A stretch of 64,000 nt of DNA. It comes from Polytrichum commune. Taxonomy: Eukaryota; Streptophyta; Polytrichopsida; Polytrichales; Polytrichaceae. The notes beneath the pieces were generated by a model. That model saw only the letters and a program-made list of their open reading frames with translations, had not been told where the DNA came from and searched no databases. Positions 11,197-22,129 of the stretch are shown in pieces (positions within the stretch are counted from its first letter, which is position 1; every line of letters starts with the position of its first letter). The stretch is taken from positions 47,704,758 to 47,768,757 of the forward strand of contig OX485805.1 in assembly GCA_950295325.1 (NCBI GenBank), given 5' to 3'. The position numbers and the translations under genes are program-made.

Positions 11197-11819
11197 CTGT
11201 ATGTGCATCAACATACAAGACACAATACATTTACTCTTAGTAACCCAATGTTAGACATGAAGAATCTAGTGGGTTAAACATTTGGCACATGTTCTCTTCT
11301 AGTCCTTTCACTTGCATTAAATTGATATTCACTACGACAAGTAATGCAAAACGCTACATCTTACTATCCAGCACAGGAAGCCTCCTGGTGTTGAACATGT
11401 ATTTGCATCGGGAATAAGAAACCATTACATTTCGTGATTCAGAAACCTTGTATGTTTAGGACAAATCCAGGAGGAACCATTACTTTCACATTATTTCTTC
11501 TGGCACTTTCAACTTCACTCAATACTTGTTCACTGTGTCGAGTAATGCAAAATACTGCATCAAGTAAAGCTATCCAACACAACATGCCTTATTACTTTCA
11601 TCAGGTATGTGTGTCTACAATAAGATTGCATTGAAATAAGTAGTCACAGTAAACTTGTATAGTTATGAGAAATCCAGATGGTCAGTTTGTTTTCACATGT
11701 TCTCTTCTGGTCCTTTCAACTGCATTCAGTTGGGCTTCACTAGGTCAAGTAATGCAAGTTGATATTCAAATATGCAATGAAGTACATGAGCAACACATTT
11801 TAGAAAAAATAACACAAAT

Positions 11820-12416
11820 TTAATTCACGGGGTAATATGCAAACAACTCTTCTCCTACTTCTATATCCCTTGATGCAATGGTCATAACAAAACCCCATTC
11901 GTCATTGTTCCAAGGCTTTGGAAGCAAACTATACTCCCACACTACATTGGCGACTTCCTCTCGCCCTATGGAGCTGTTAATAAAACCTGCAACATTGCCC
12001 CTCTCTACTCTCCCGTCGATGTAAATGTCATCCTCAACTTTAAAGACATAGCTTTTGAAGCGGGGTACAAGAGTTTTCATTTTCCGGTACTCTGATGTGG
12101 TGTACTGAGGCCCCACAAATGGTAAAAGGATATCGCCTGCTTTTGCGGGATCCATCGCAAATAAACCCCAGCCCATGAACGAAAACTTAGAAATTTTCAC
12201 TTCCCAATTTCTATCATGAAAAAAGAAAGTACTAAACTTTGGTATGGGACCATTACGCCACTGCCCATCGAATTGGTCAACCCTCCAATTCATCAATTTC
12301 AGCTCCTCATTAGTGTGAATTTTCTTTTCAGGTACAGGTGTTGTGGTTGTCATCTCTTTAAAAAACTCTTCCATAGCCGCCTTAGCTTCTTCTTCAACAA
12401 AAGGTCTTCTTTGTGC
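11820..12416 (-). CDS. SET-domain exon inside the CACTA element
   Basis: A 199-codon exon (with stop) starting at acceptor GTGTAG|GCACAAAG and in phase with the Transpos_assoc exon. The protein runs AQRRPFVEEEAK, MEEFFKEM, a linker, then SET motifs in order: GWGLFAMDPAKAGDILLPFVG (the GxG/SET-N cofactor region), YVFKVEDDIYIDGR, GNVAGFINSS (the place of RFINHSC) and VWEYSLLP..., ending DIEVGEELFAYYPVN and stop. SET domains transfer methyl groups from S-adenosylmethionine to protein lysines, often histones. The usual NHS is NSS here and the final tyrosine motif is AYY, so activity is uncertain. There is no pre- or post-SET cysteine cluster. I know of no CACTA family in which this exon is standard; capture from a host gene is my inference. 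Confidence 0.85.
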   Translation of the reverse strand, partial: AQRRPFVEEEAKAAMEEFFKEMTTTTPVPEKKIHTNEELKLMNWRVDQFDGQWRNGPIPKFSTFFFHDRNWEVKISKFSFMGWGLFAMDPAKAGDILLPFVGPQYTTSEYRKMKTLVPRFKSYVFKVEDDIYIDGRVERGNVAGFINSSIGREEVANVVWEYSLLPKPWNNDEWGFVMTIASRDIEVGEELFAYYPVN

Positions 12417-12428
12417 CTACACGAACGG

Positions 12429-12625
12429 ATTCGTTATTACATCACTACGTGGAGTAATACCAGACTTGTATTACGAATATAAGCGTTACAACATCACTAC
12501 GTGTAGTAATACGAGACTTGTATTATGAATGGAAGTGATATTACATCACTACTTGTAGTAATAACAAACATGTATTACGAGTGGAATCGTTCTTACATCA
12601 CTAGTTGTAGTAAAACTAAAGTGCC
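12429..12625. repeat. 52-bp tandem repeat, about 3.5 copies, in an intron
   Basis: The phrase ATCACTAC recurs at 12441, 12493, 12544 and (as ATCACTAG) 12597, spaced 51-53 bp. Each unit includes a short inverted element (ACTAC.TGTAGTAAT) and a TGTATTACGA-like part. The array lies between the SET and Transpos_assoc exons. Its core resembles the subterminal motifs elsewhere in the CACTA blocks, so it may be a transposase-binding cluster. Confidence 0.85.
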
Positions 12626-12672
12626 CCGATTCCAAAACAACATAATTCAATAAATGGAAATATAACTCTTAC

Positions 12673-12870
12673 CAATATGGATTGCGTGAATGCGGGATCT
12701 CGCTTGTATCGACGAAGATGTTTCCGTATGGTTGCTCTAGACAATACCTTTCCCCCTGCACACATACTACAAGGACATCGGTACTTTACCAATCTTCGTC
12801 TGTCTGCTTCTTTTTCTTCCATGTTCCATAGCTCCAAGTCCAAGACATCGCGCCTTGATGAACCCTCCAT
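12673..12870 (-). CDS. CACTA first coding exon, Transpos_assoc domain
   Basis: ATG at 12870 (MEGSSRRD), 66 codons, ending at donor TTG|GTAAGAG. It contains the zinc-ligand-like segment YRCPCSMCAGGK followed by a basic ATIRKHLRRYKRD stretch, the pattern of the Transpos_assoc domain at the N-terminus of plant TNP2 transposases, thought to bind DNA. The donor leaves phase 0; both downstream acceptors (SET exon at 12416, TNP2 exon at 11196) also open in phase 0, so either junction keeps the frame. Subterminal-type repeats lie just upstream, consistent with this being the promoter-proximal end. Confidence 0.8.
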
Positions 12871-12889
12871 TTGTAACCTGTATTAAATC

Positions 12890-13025
12890 AAGGAAATTTC
12901 GTTACTCCAAATGTACATAACTTTACTTGACGTAGTGAACACAATTACTTGAGGTAATGAACAACTTTACTTGATGTAATGAACTGCTTTACTTGATGTA
13001 ATAATGTGCGCTACCACACATAGTG
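12890..13025. repeat. Subterminal motif cluster and candidate CACTA terminus
   Basis: At least three close copies of TTACTTGANGTAATGAAC-like sequence, then CACACATAGTG. CACTA elements read TAGTG at this end and carry transposase-binding repeats just inside. The TAGTG assignment is tentative because the matching opposite end was not found. Confidence 0.5.
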
Positions 13026-14191
13026 AACAACAATGAAATGCAGTTTAGAAGGGACGAAGATAACATGTGGGAAAAAATGACAAGGCTTGACATATGGCCA
13101 ACATGCCAATGTAATTAATCTTGAGGCATGAACTGAGTGTTTGTTAGGTAGTCCGGATATCCTAAGATGTGTCCCATTTTAGGCATATATATGGTTTTGG
13201 TAGATAGGATTAGGCTTCATGAACACTTGTGACCAACACACGTTATATTAGGGTCGCTTTATATTAGGGCCTATTTGGAGTTCGACCTATTTGGAGTCGA
13301 GCCCACTTGGATTTGATGTGGGCCTTAACTTTATTGTTACTTTACAAAGTGAGATGTTAACTTTGATCCACCTTAGATGGTGAGAAGACTAAGAGGATCT
13401 TATCCTGAAGGTGCCTACCTTTCTAGGAAATTAATTTTGTTGAGTGTCCAAAAAAAAAACAACATTCAAAGAGTGCTAAAATCACAATAATGCAAGTGAT
13501 ATTCACTGGAATCCAACAAAGATGAAATAAGGAAAACCATTCATGAATTATAGAAACGACTTGGATGAACGTCTAAATCATTATAAATTACTTTTTGAAT
13601 TTGCCCAATTTTAGACTATTATTATCCTAACTGATTATTACACTTTCATTACTCATTAGGCAAAAAGGTGCCCAAGCTGCTAGAGAGCTACGGTAAGTTA
13701 GTTGCTAATCGAAGCAAGCAAAGGATCATGTCGGGTAGCCCAGTGAGGGAGATACCCCACTGAAGCTCAACCCTAGTCTTCAGTGACGCCTCCTTCCTCG
13801 CCTCCCTCCCACGCCTCCCTCCTCGCCTTCAGTGACGCCTCCGAGCTCACCTTCGCAGGTTGGAAGCTGGCTCTGTGTGGGATGTTGCCGGTGTTTCTGT
13901 GATTTGTCATTCCATATTGTAGAGGTGTGTTGCAACTGTAAGTTTTTCAAATGCTTCCATTAATTCCTTTCCGTTTTGATGTTGGTGAACCACCCTATAC
14001 CTAGATCTTAGATGAATGTCTTTCTTGCAGCCTTGAATGTTTCCTCGCTCACTAATGCACCTCCAGCTGAGAACCACTCCGTTCATTCTCTTTCAAAAGC
14101 AAGTCCATGTTCTCTGTTTGTCGATCCTACCCATTTCTGTTCATTCTGGATCTCAATGTACCTCTAATGTCCGGATTCCTTGTTGTGGCAG
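13026..14191. other. No gene recognised
   Basis: AT-rich sequence with a short C/T-rich tract (about 13780-13850, repeated cctccct and a duplicated cagtgacgcctcc). I see no convincing exon. A possible upstream exon of the aspartyl protease around 14029-14130 has no recognisable family motif. Confidence 0.5.
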
Positions 14192-14913
14192 GGATATCTG
14201 GATTTGTTGCTTTGTTACCTACATTGAAATCGGAACTCCCGATGTGCAGTTTCTGGTGGTCCTTGACACAGGAAGCGACCTTCTTTGGATCCCCTGCGAG
14301 TGCGTGTCCTGTGCACCTCTTTCGGCTCCAAGCAAAGATCCTCGCACTGTAAGTCCTACCATTCTTGAAATTCGTCACATGCCAGCCTCACATTGCTTTA
14401 GACCATTCAAACTGCACGTGGAGTTTATCGTGGGGCATCAAGAAGGGTGAATAGGTGGCTCTAGAATTTTTCGTATGCCAACTGATCTCACTATGAAAGT
14501 GATTTGTGGGTTGCCAATGTGGAGCATGACCAGTCACCGAGATCTACTTGAAGCCAAAGTGGTTAAATAATTTTTTTTTGTAAGTCCAATTTTCGATTTG
14601 TCATTGAAAGACGATGTGCATGTGAGGAGCTTTCATTTTTTGTTTATTGATCTCTATTCACAATCAATGTTTTGATTTTCCTGCAGAGCATCTTGAACGC
14701 GTATACACCTTCTCAATCCTCAGCCTCAAAGCCTGTGCTCTGCAGCGATCCGCTGTGCGCCAAATCGGCCACTTGTGCATCAACAGAGCAGTGCCCATAC
14801 GAGATCAAGTATGTGTCAGCCAACACCTCCACTTCCGGCACCATTTATGAAGACGTCCTTTATTTCATGCCGGAGGCTGGAGGCAACCCTGTCACCCTCC
14901 CTATCTATTTAGG
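14192..14913 (+). pseudogene. Aspartyl protease (pepsin A1 type) gene fragment, two exons
   Basis: Exon 14192-14348 (acceptor GTGGCAG, donor ACT|GTAAGT) encodes YIEIGTPDVQFLVVLDTGSD followed by LLWIPCECVSCAP, the first catalytic Asp motif (DTGS) and the cysteine pair of plant APF1-like proteases. Exon 14687-14913 (acceptor CTGCAG, donor GG|GTGAGT) encodes YTPSQSSASKPVLCSDPLC, CPYEIKYVSANTSTSGTIYE and DVLYFMPEAGGN, matching the same family. The following exons (the CGQ..GLFGLG region and the second Asp motif) are not recognisable in the next 3 kb, and neither are a signal peptide or a clear start. It is therefore a fragment, perhaps captured by or stranded between the CACTA-type blocks on either side, or the remains of a host gene. 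Confidence 0.75.
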
Positions 14914-17900
14914 GTGAGTATCTCCTTCTCATTATCGTTGGCAATTCACGTAGATGCAGTTTCCAGCTTGGTACACCTTCTTACACGTCCTTGTCGTCAA
15001 AGTTGCTAAATTCTGTCAAGTGCTTAGTATTTACTTGCCGTCCTTGTAAACAATTGCGTTCCTTGTAAACAACTATTTTTTTTTTCCGTTCCATGTCTCC
15101 AATGGACGCATGTGGTGTCAATCTGAGCTCTCAGAAAGTTCTTAATGCGATGCACGCTGATTTAGAGGAAGTGCGAGAACTAGCAATGACTAATTGAGCT
15201 GAACATGAATACGTCAATACGGCTCAATAGTTTTGTAGAGCAGGGTCTGGGGATATTTTTGGGCATAATTGGTCGAGATCCTAGTGTTTCCGAGTCCAAC
15301 CGGTCACATGTTGACATCTTCCGGTTTTTCTTTATTAATCTGGGGATTGTCTATAAATTCCTGAAGCCTTGAATGCTAACCGGTTATTTCTCAAACTAGT
15401 TTATTTGTAACTAGCAATCGGTTCATTGATCTAAAGCACTGGCCTGGAAATTGACTCTGTTAATCTGTCCGGACTGAATGAAGCAGGTTCTTCAATTTGT
15501 CTCTTCCTCATCATGTTATTGCACGTTTCTCATATCAAGTTTTACTCCACTTTTACAGGCAGATCATCTATACTACGTCACCTAGATTGCTAATCTCGTC
15601 AGTAGTGTCGATCGATTGTCATTTGAATTGACTTTTTGGTTTCTGTTCGGGGTTGGGCTTCTGGAGCCTGCCTGGAAACTCGATCGCCGCAGATAAGGCC
15701 GACCTTTTCCCTTGGATCTTGTATTAGCCCACATGTTCATCTGCAAGTCTAGTTTGCAAACAGCTAGTTCGTTTCCACTTTGCGATTTGCTTCGGAAGAG
15801 GTGAATCAAGTGCAGGGTGGGAAGACTGCAGGAAGTCGTGGGCTGGAGTATGACAGGTGAGGCTAGGGGTGACGGATGAGTATTCGGATGGTGTTTCAGG
15901 AAGTTGTGTATGTGAGCTTGGGTTGAGTGGTCCTCAACAATATATGTATGGTACCATAATCTTACAGTTTGCTGTCCGGGTGGGTAGACTGATTGATAAC
16001 GCAAACTGTTAATTTTGGCACTTGTTTGTGCAGTTTGTGAGAGGGTTAAGTTGCAGCAGTTGGAAGTTTTTTTTAAGTTTCTTCATCCCTGGCCAACATG
16101 CAATGTAATACTATGAGGGAAGAAAGTTGCGGGATTTTTGGGTGGGAGGATTTCGGCCTAGGTGATCCTGCAAGACCACATGAGATCCCATGTTCTAGCT
16201 AGGACAGTGGGGGTGGTTGTTTTGATGTTGGGGTGCATGAGAAGGGTGCCTTCCATTGTATTCGATTCTTCGCAGTGTAGTAAGGCCATCCAGATGTTGT
16301 TGCTCAACTTTTGTTTGTCAACAGTCTAGTCTACGTAGAGTGTGTTTTCATCCAAGAAGACTAGGTTTAAGAGGCCTCATGCATGTAGCAATTATTTGAG
16401 AGGCAAGTTGAACCCTTGAAGCGGACCCTCCTTTTGACTGAACTTGAAAATGGTGCTCCAAAACATGAGCTTTCCTTCAAGCTTCATTTCCTTGGTTCAG
16501 ACCATTACTATTTGGGAGGGTTTATTAGGTGATGTGGCTACCATGCTAGCTGCTGCTCATGATGATAATGATGGTGATGGTACAAGACCATTTAAACTCA
16601 GATTCACAATATTATTGTTATTGTTGTTGTTGTTGTTGTTGTAGTAGACTGTGTGAGATATATTCTTCTGGTGGTTTCTTTGTATGTAGTGGTGGATTCA
16701 GGGATATGATGCGCCTCCCATTGTTTTCAACAAAAACCAAATTGAAAATCGAACCAACCCTAATTTAGTTGTGGTAATTCTCCTGTACTGTTTCCATCCC
16801 TTTTTTGTTTTGATTAGAGGTCCACATTGCAGGCTTGATGCCTAAGGCCGTTATGAAAATCACCACAGAAGTGTCATCTCTTGTTAGTATATAGGATCTA
16901 TCTGGTCATTTGGAATCAACGATCCTAAACTGCACTCTTTTAGTCTTGTACGATTATGTAATCTTCAGTTTGTTCTGACACATTTTTTATAATAATTTCA
17001 GTTTGTAAGTAATTTGATTTTCAGTGGCATGGTTTGTGGAGTGCACTTCTGAATTTGAAGTATGCCAAGTATGGTCGCACTTCCAATAGTGCACGCCTTG
17101 CTTTGGAGCCTGTCAAGCTAATCCAAAGAGTGTGTAAAGATATCACTGATGCTTTGTTGTTTCAGAATCCACGCTTTTACATGCGAATTTTGAATAGCCA
17201 CGTCTTAGGAATGACAGTGCTTTGATACAATAACATGTTGGAGCCTGTGAATCTGATGTGGTAATTAACATAATAAGGTATGTGGGCTTATCATGGGGGT
17301 GACTTTCATTTTTGATCTCTACCCTATGTGTAGGTTTTTATTATGAGCAATCCAGACCTGCGTGTAACTGTTTTAATTTGTCATTTACAGCAACCTCAAC
17401 TTGTGGCCATTGTGACGCAATTTCTGGGCTTCCTGGAAGCTCTAAGGTCATTTTATACAGAGCCTAGAATAGTTATCATAGTTTGTGAAGGTACTTCTTT
17501 AACATCTAGGCAATGACATATTATTTTTGATGGGCAATTAGAACTGTTTGTGATGGGCAATTAGAATTATTTTTGTGATCTGAAGGATCTCTCTCTCTCT
17601 CTCTCTCGCATGTAGATTTTGGTGTGTTGCCCCAAGGGAATGGAACAAGGTATGTAAGAGCAGAGAAGATGACATAAAATGTTTGTTTGTGTGTACACCC
17701 ATGTTGGACTAGTATCGTGTCTTTCTTCTCTAATTCTTTTCATAACCATTCAGGTTTAATGTTAACTTAGCTTAATTTAACTTAGGTTAATGAACTTAGC
17801 TTAATTAACTTAGCTTAATTAACCTTATGATCAGCCTGCAAGTTTAAATTAGTTTCAGCTAGTTTTTCTTAACTTAGTTTAACTTACTAGTTTAATGAAG

Positions 17901-18274
17901 CTTAGTTAACATTCTAAACTTAGCTTAGTATACTTAGTGCTATGTTAACATATCTTAATGGTGGCAGCTGCTTCTCGTTTTTGACAATTTCTGGAGCTCA
18001 TATGAAATGCCTAGAGAATTATCAAAGTGAAAGTGCTTCAGCAAAGTTAAATGGTCATATAGATCTTCCCCATTATGTTGGTTATTGACAGTAGCTCACT
18101 TAACAAATTTTGAGTGTGCAGTACAATATTTTTTTAAAACATGTTTTTTAAAGTTATGCTCAATGGCTGATGCAAACACTTTTTATGTTTGGCCCCGTTC
18201 TTCAAATATAAAGTAGATATTATTTTGTGTATTACCTTATTCCGGTCCTCCATCATATGTAGTGTACTTATTTT
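14914..18274. other. Mostly non-coding; microsatellites and an AT-rich repeat
   Basis: No convincing gene. Visible items: a TTG/TTA microsatellite at about 16607-16643, a CT microsatellite at 17588-17608, and degenerate repeats of TTAACTTAGCTTAA at about 17757-17945. Open frames here are short and lack motifs. Confidence 0.6.
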
Positions 18275-20775
18275 ATGGAAGTGGAGTCCGAATACGAGCG
18301 ACAAAAGCGCTATAGAATTGAAGCGAACAAAAGGAAGTTGGAATCACTGGGACTTATTGCATTGGCGGCTTCGGTGCAACCGACAGCTATTTTGAAGAGG
18401 TAAACTTCCATTACTTGTTGATATGCCTAAGATTGTAGTCTACTTTGAGAACTGTTTACACTGAAAATGTAAGAGTTTAATTTGGAACCCTCACCTTAGT
18501 TCATTTGTCGCAACTATCCAACTGTTATCAGATTATTATGGAGATTAAGTTGAAAAAATTACTTAGAAAAATAGCAGCATTGAGCGATGAAGACGTGAAG
18601 ACTTTGTTTTTAGAGGTTCACAAATTTCCCGCAATCAATTCGTCTTTGCTAGCCAAAATGCAAGATCTGCTTGCTAATACTTTCGAGGATGCCAGGACTA
18701 CGGTTTCCGATACCCTTCAACCACCCAGGAGGAGCGCCAGGTTGTCAACTAAACCATTACTTTCAACGCATATAGAGGAAAATGAGAGTAGCAAGGAAGA
18801 TGATGTGTCTAGTGAGCATAAAATTGATAAGGACATAGACTATAGCGTAGAATAAGCAGAAAAAGAAGAAAAAGAAAAAGAAGACCACCGAAAACCCATT
18901 GCAACTCAAGGCAAATCTGTAAGTAATCTAATTCTCTGGCTGTAAGTGTTGTGGGTGTTGTAGTCATTTGAAATTGAATATCACTGCATGTAGTTGTGCA
19001 CATTACTTTGTCCAGTTATATATTACTAGACATAGTTGAACTTTACTAAGCAAATTACTGGAATAAGTAATGTGTGAAAATACTGTTTGGGTGTTTTTGC
19101 AGAAAGACAATCCTAGAAGTTGGACTTTTAGGAAGAAGAAAATGACTTCACCTCACAGAGGGAAGAGGAAACTATCTGTTGGAGAACCTGAAGGTTGGGA
19201 GGAACGTCGTGAGAATGAAGAGGATGGGGACGAGGACGAGGAAGAAGAAGAGTACGATTGGAGCAAGCCAATCTTGATGGAGGACGGGAGAGACTATGTC
19301 CGGGCGCGAGGAAAGCAACCTCAGCGGGATGTTGTTAGCCCTCACAAGGATAGTAGTGCAGCCAAGCTGACTTTAGAGATAGAAAAAAAAAACTGTTAAT
19401 TATGAAACGGGAGCTAGCATTAACATCACGCCGCCACTCGGTGAGGGAGCATAGCAGCGACGAAGGAGAAGATGAAGACGAAGAAAAATGGGTTGCAATG
19501 CGAAGGACTTCTAATCGCAACTCGCAGATGAAGGCGAAGAGGAGGGCAGCGAATAAAGCTTGCCGTGATGAATTCGAGGAGAGAGCAAGGGAGGGGAAGC
19601 CCAGATTCGTTGTCGATCTTGACGATAACGGTAAACCATAGCCAACCCAATATTTTATCCAATGTTCCTTAGATGTATTCTTAGGCATCCAAATTTTAAG
19701 AACTATCGCTGCATAACTTGTTTCAACAAGTATATGACTCAACGCAATGATCTTCGTATGTTAAGTGTAAACATATTATGCATGCTATAAACATACGACT
19801 AAGTTGAGTCATATGCATGTTACTCGTTACAGTAACCGAACTCATTTGCACTCTATACACTTAGCGAAGTCGATATGTACCTCACTACTTGTAGTAATAC
19901 GGGACCTTGTTGTCAACGTTACTTGCCATAGTAAAGTATTCATCACTTCTAGAAGTAAGAGATATAATCCATTACTATATGTATTCACTCTTAGCAGTCG
20001 TAGTTGATTACTACGTAGAGTTAGTGCCTTCTACAACCTGTGACAATATTGCATGTATGCCCTTAACATATGACTATTGTTATGATTTGAAGGAGGTTTG
20101 TGACTGATTCGTATTGTTTTTTGTAGGCCCCAGCGGTGTGTATAGGCCGCAGTGGCTGAACGCGTTGAGAGGCTATTCCAGCGATCTGGACTGGAGCGTG
20201 GACAACGTAAACGATCAGTCCGAAACGGCTCTGGACAACATATTCACGCGGATGAAGGAGAATTGGGAGTATCGCGGCTCTAGAGGAGAAACAAGAGTGT
20301 TGAGGTATGAAGTTTTCAAATCTAACCTAGGTCAGCAGCTGAAAAGTAAGAGAGCGCAGATGAAGATGCGCATATCAAAAGGTTTAAGCAGACCTGAGTC
20401 TATTCGATTAGACCACTGGCTCCACATGGTTGAGCTGACACGCGATCCTCGCGTTTATTTAATTTGGCTGAAATAATCGTGGCATTTGTGCAGACTAAGG
20501 GGGACGAGGTTTACTTGTGTGGGTATGATTTGGAGGAGTCGAAGGTGAAGTTCGTTGGGAAGGGTGTTATTTAGCATATAGCAGGTGGGATGTTGCACGG
20601 GAAGGTGATTGGCAATGGCTATGTATCATTGGCCATCACGGAGTCACTTGAAGACGACTATCCTTTGCTTGAACCTCTCAGTGGAGACGACCCTCCAGTG
20701 ACTACTATTGGCAAAGCGAAGGGCCATTACATTCTTTGGTCAAGCGAATGTGTAAAGCCATGTGCGGCTACGTGA
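18275..20775 (+). pseudogene. Second CACTA-type gene (Transposase_24/DUF8039-like), decayed
   Basis: Exons by eye: 18275-18399 (MEVESEYERQKRYRIEANKR..LESLGL), about 18532-18858 (PRRSARLSTKP), 19103-19630, 20127-20476 and about 20494-20775. The order matches plant En/Spm companion proteins: a basic ESLGL start, an R.S.RL linker, acidic-basic low complexity, a Transposase_24-like helical block (IFTRMKENWEYRGSR..LRYEVF) ending DHWLHMVELTRDPR, and a DUF8039-like beta domain (VKFVGKGVI, LHGKVIGNGYVSLAI, TIGKAKGHYILWSSECV). The 19630/20127 junction is clean (DDN-G-PSG). Lesions: a frame change at an A10 run (19383-19392) and an in-frame TAG at 20572-20574. The 18399/18532 junction is not phase-consistent, so the early model is uncertain. 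Confidence 0.65.
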
Positions 20776-21650
20776 GTGTGGAGTGGATTTGTAGACCTAG
20801 GTTGATTTGCAGACATTTGGAGTTCAGTGTTTAATATTGTTAGAACCAAATTGTGAAACATTCATGACACAATATTGGATAAATATGATTTGATTTTTAG
20901 CAATGGCTACATTTGGCAATGGCGACATTTGGTACATGTCACAAATTTATGACTATGTTGAGTTAGCCCCATGTTACTAGTTGCTGTAAATGCGCACAGT
21001 TGCATCCTAATCACGGCACTTAGCGCACTCGATATTCACTGTAGTACCAGTAATATACATTAAAGACATGTGAAGACCACATAACCTCACAACGAACACA
21101 AAATACTAGAGTTTGTTGTCTACATTACGTTACATAGTAATATAGATATCACAACTTTAAGTAACAAATATATGCCATCTAAATATGTATTCACTCTTGG
21201 TAGTCACAGACACTTACTACGTACAGTTACACAGACACTTGGCAAGGACATGAATACTTCACTGGTAGTAATACACAAAAAAGACATCCGTGAACCACAT
21301 GACCTAACAACGTAGGCCATAGACCACTGCTTGAGGTAAACATCACTCCAACCAGTGAAGTTCACATGACGGCGTGGAGTAAGAAATTATGCAGTTGTTG
21401 TATGTATTTACTACCAAAAGTCAAAGATGTTAACTACGCAACGTTATTCACTACCCACTTGGTTGTCCGCGATTACTGGAATAAGTAATGTGTGAAAATT
21501 AATTCAATTAATCTTAGCCACGTGGTTACATATTTGTTTCAACCACGTTGTTATGGTTCACTAGTAATTTGGAATATATGTATACGTATTTTACTTTGTA
21601 TTATTCTGTGTAGTGAAGTAAAAAAACCCGACCATGACTAGTGGCAGTGA
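18955..21650. repeat. Dispersed short motifs of the ATTACT..AGTAAT type
   Basis: Imperfect palindromes such as ATTACTGGAATAAGTAAT (about 19052 and 21475) and CACTACTTGTAGTAATAC (about 19882) recur many times in introns and the 3' flank of the second CACTA-type gene. The same class of motif fills 9420-9560, 11270-11770 and 12430-13020 in the first CACTA block. They look like multiple transposase-binding subterminal repeats. Confidence 0.6.
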
Positions 21651-21871
21651 CATTATATCTCTTCGATGAGTTATATTGACGTGTGTCGTATCTTACTTAT
21701 ATTGCCAAAACATAGTGAAATAGGACATGACTCTATGAAGTAAAGCACACAGAGCTAGTCCAACTTCACTGCCATTGGGAACGTATCCATTGGGAACATC
21801 CTGTCCGATATTCCTTTACTGCTTGTCCGGAGCGACTGGTCGTTTTCCACGTTAGTAAAGTCTGGATTTTT
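20776..21871. other. Non-coding, motif-rich flank
   Basis: No reading frame of interest. The stretch is dominated by the short palindromic motifs of the CACTA blocks and is otherwise AT-rich. Confidence 0.5.
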
Positions 21872-22129
21872 TCACTCGTAGGAGTTAAAAAACCCAGTTG
21901 TAAAAGACGTGTTTTGTAGTAGTGAGTGTGAAAGTTCACCAGTTACATCGTCAAAAACTTCTTCCTCAACATAGAGAGTGTCTTCTCGAAACTGGAACCT
22001 CAGACTCAGTGTTGTACTAGTGACCATTGCATGACCATCTTCTCCCAATGGAAAAGAAACTGGTACGGAATGCGAATCTGCACGAACTAAGGCCATTGTA
22101 CCTCTGGCCAAGCTAAACCTTACTAGCAC
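21872..22129 (-). CDS. Small hypothetical ORF, 85 codons
   Basis: A minus-strand frame, MLVRFSLARGTMALVRADSH.., with an acidic C-terminal half (YVEEEVFDDVTGEL). No known domain and no splice context was identified. It lies about 590 bp upstream of gene A and reads away from it. It may be a chance frame or a remnant of the CACTA block. Confidence 0.2.
   Translation of the reverse strand: MLVRFSLARGTMALVRADSHSVPVSFPLGEDGHAMVTSTTLSLRFQFREDTLYVEEEVFDDVTGELSHSLLQNTSFTTGFFNSYE

Larger units (their letters stand above)
2399..13025 (-). mobile_element. CACTA (En/Spm) DNA transposon, interrupted by a Gypsy element
   Basis: The minus strand carries, in transcription order, Transpos_assoc, an extra SET exon, Transposase_21 (TNP2), DUF4218 and DUF4216, the usual CACTA order apart from SET. 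A Gypsy element at 3246-8635 splits DUF4218. Short subterminal-type motifs (TTACTTGNNGTAATGAAC) crowd 12900-13010 and are followed by TAGTG at 13021-13025, a candidate CACTA terminus. The other end was not found with confidence; CACTATGT near 1886 resembles the reverse complement of the right end, but the flanking trinucleotides do not match. The element looks immobile: internal stop, frame break and insertion. The given left limit is the end of the coding part, not a proven terminus. Confidence 0.7.

Noticed and set aside
16444-16644. 66-codon frame ending in poly-leucine
   Set aside because: The end is a TTG microsatellite and there is no other support.
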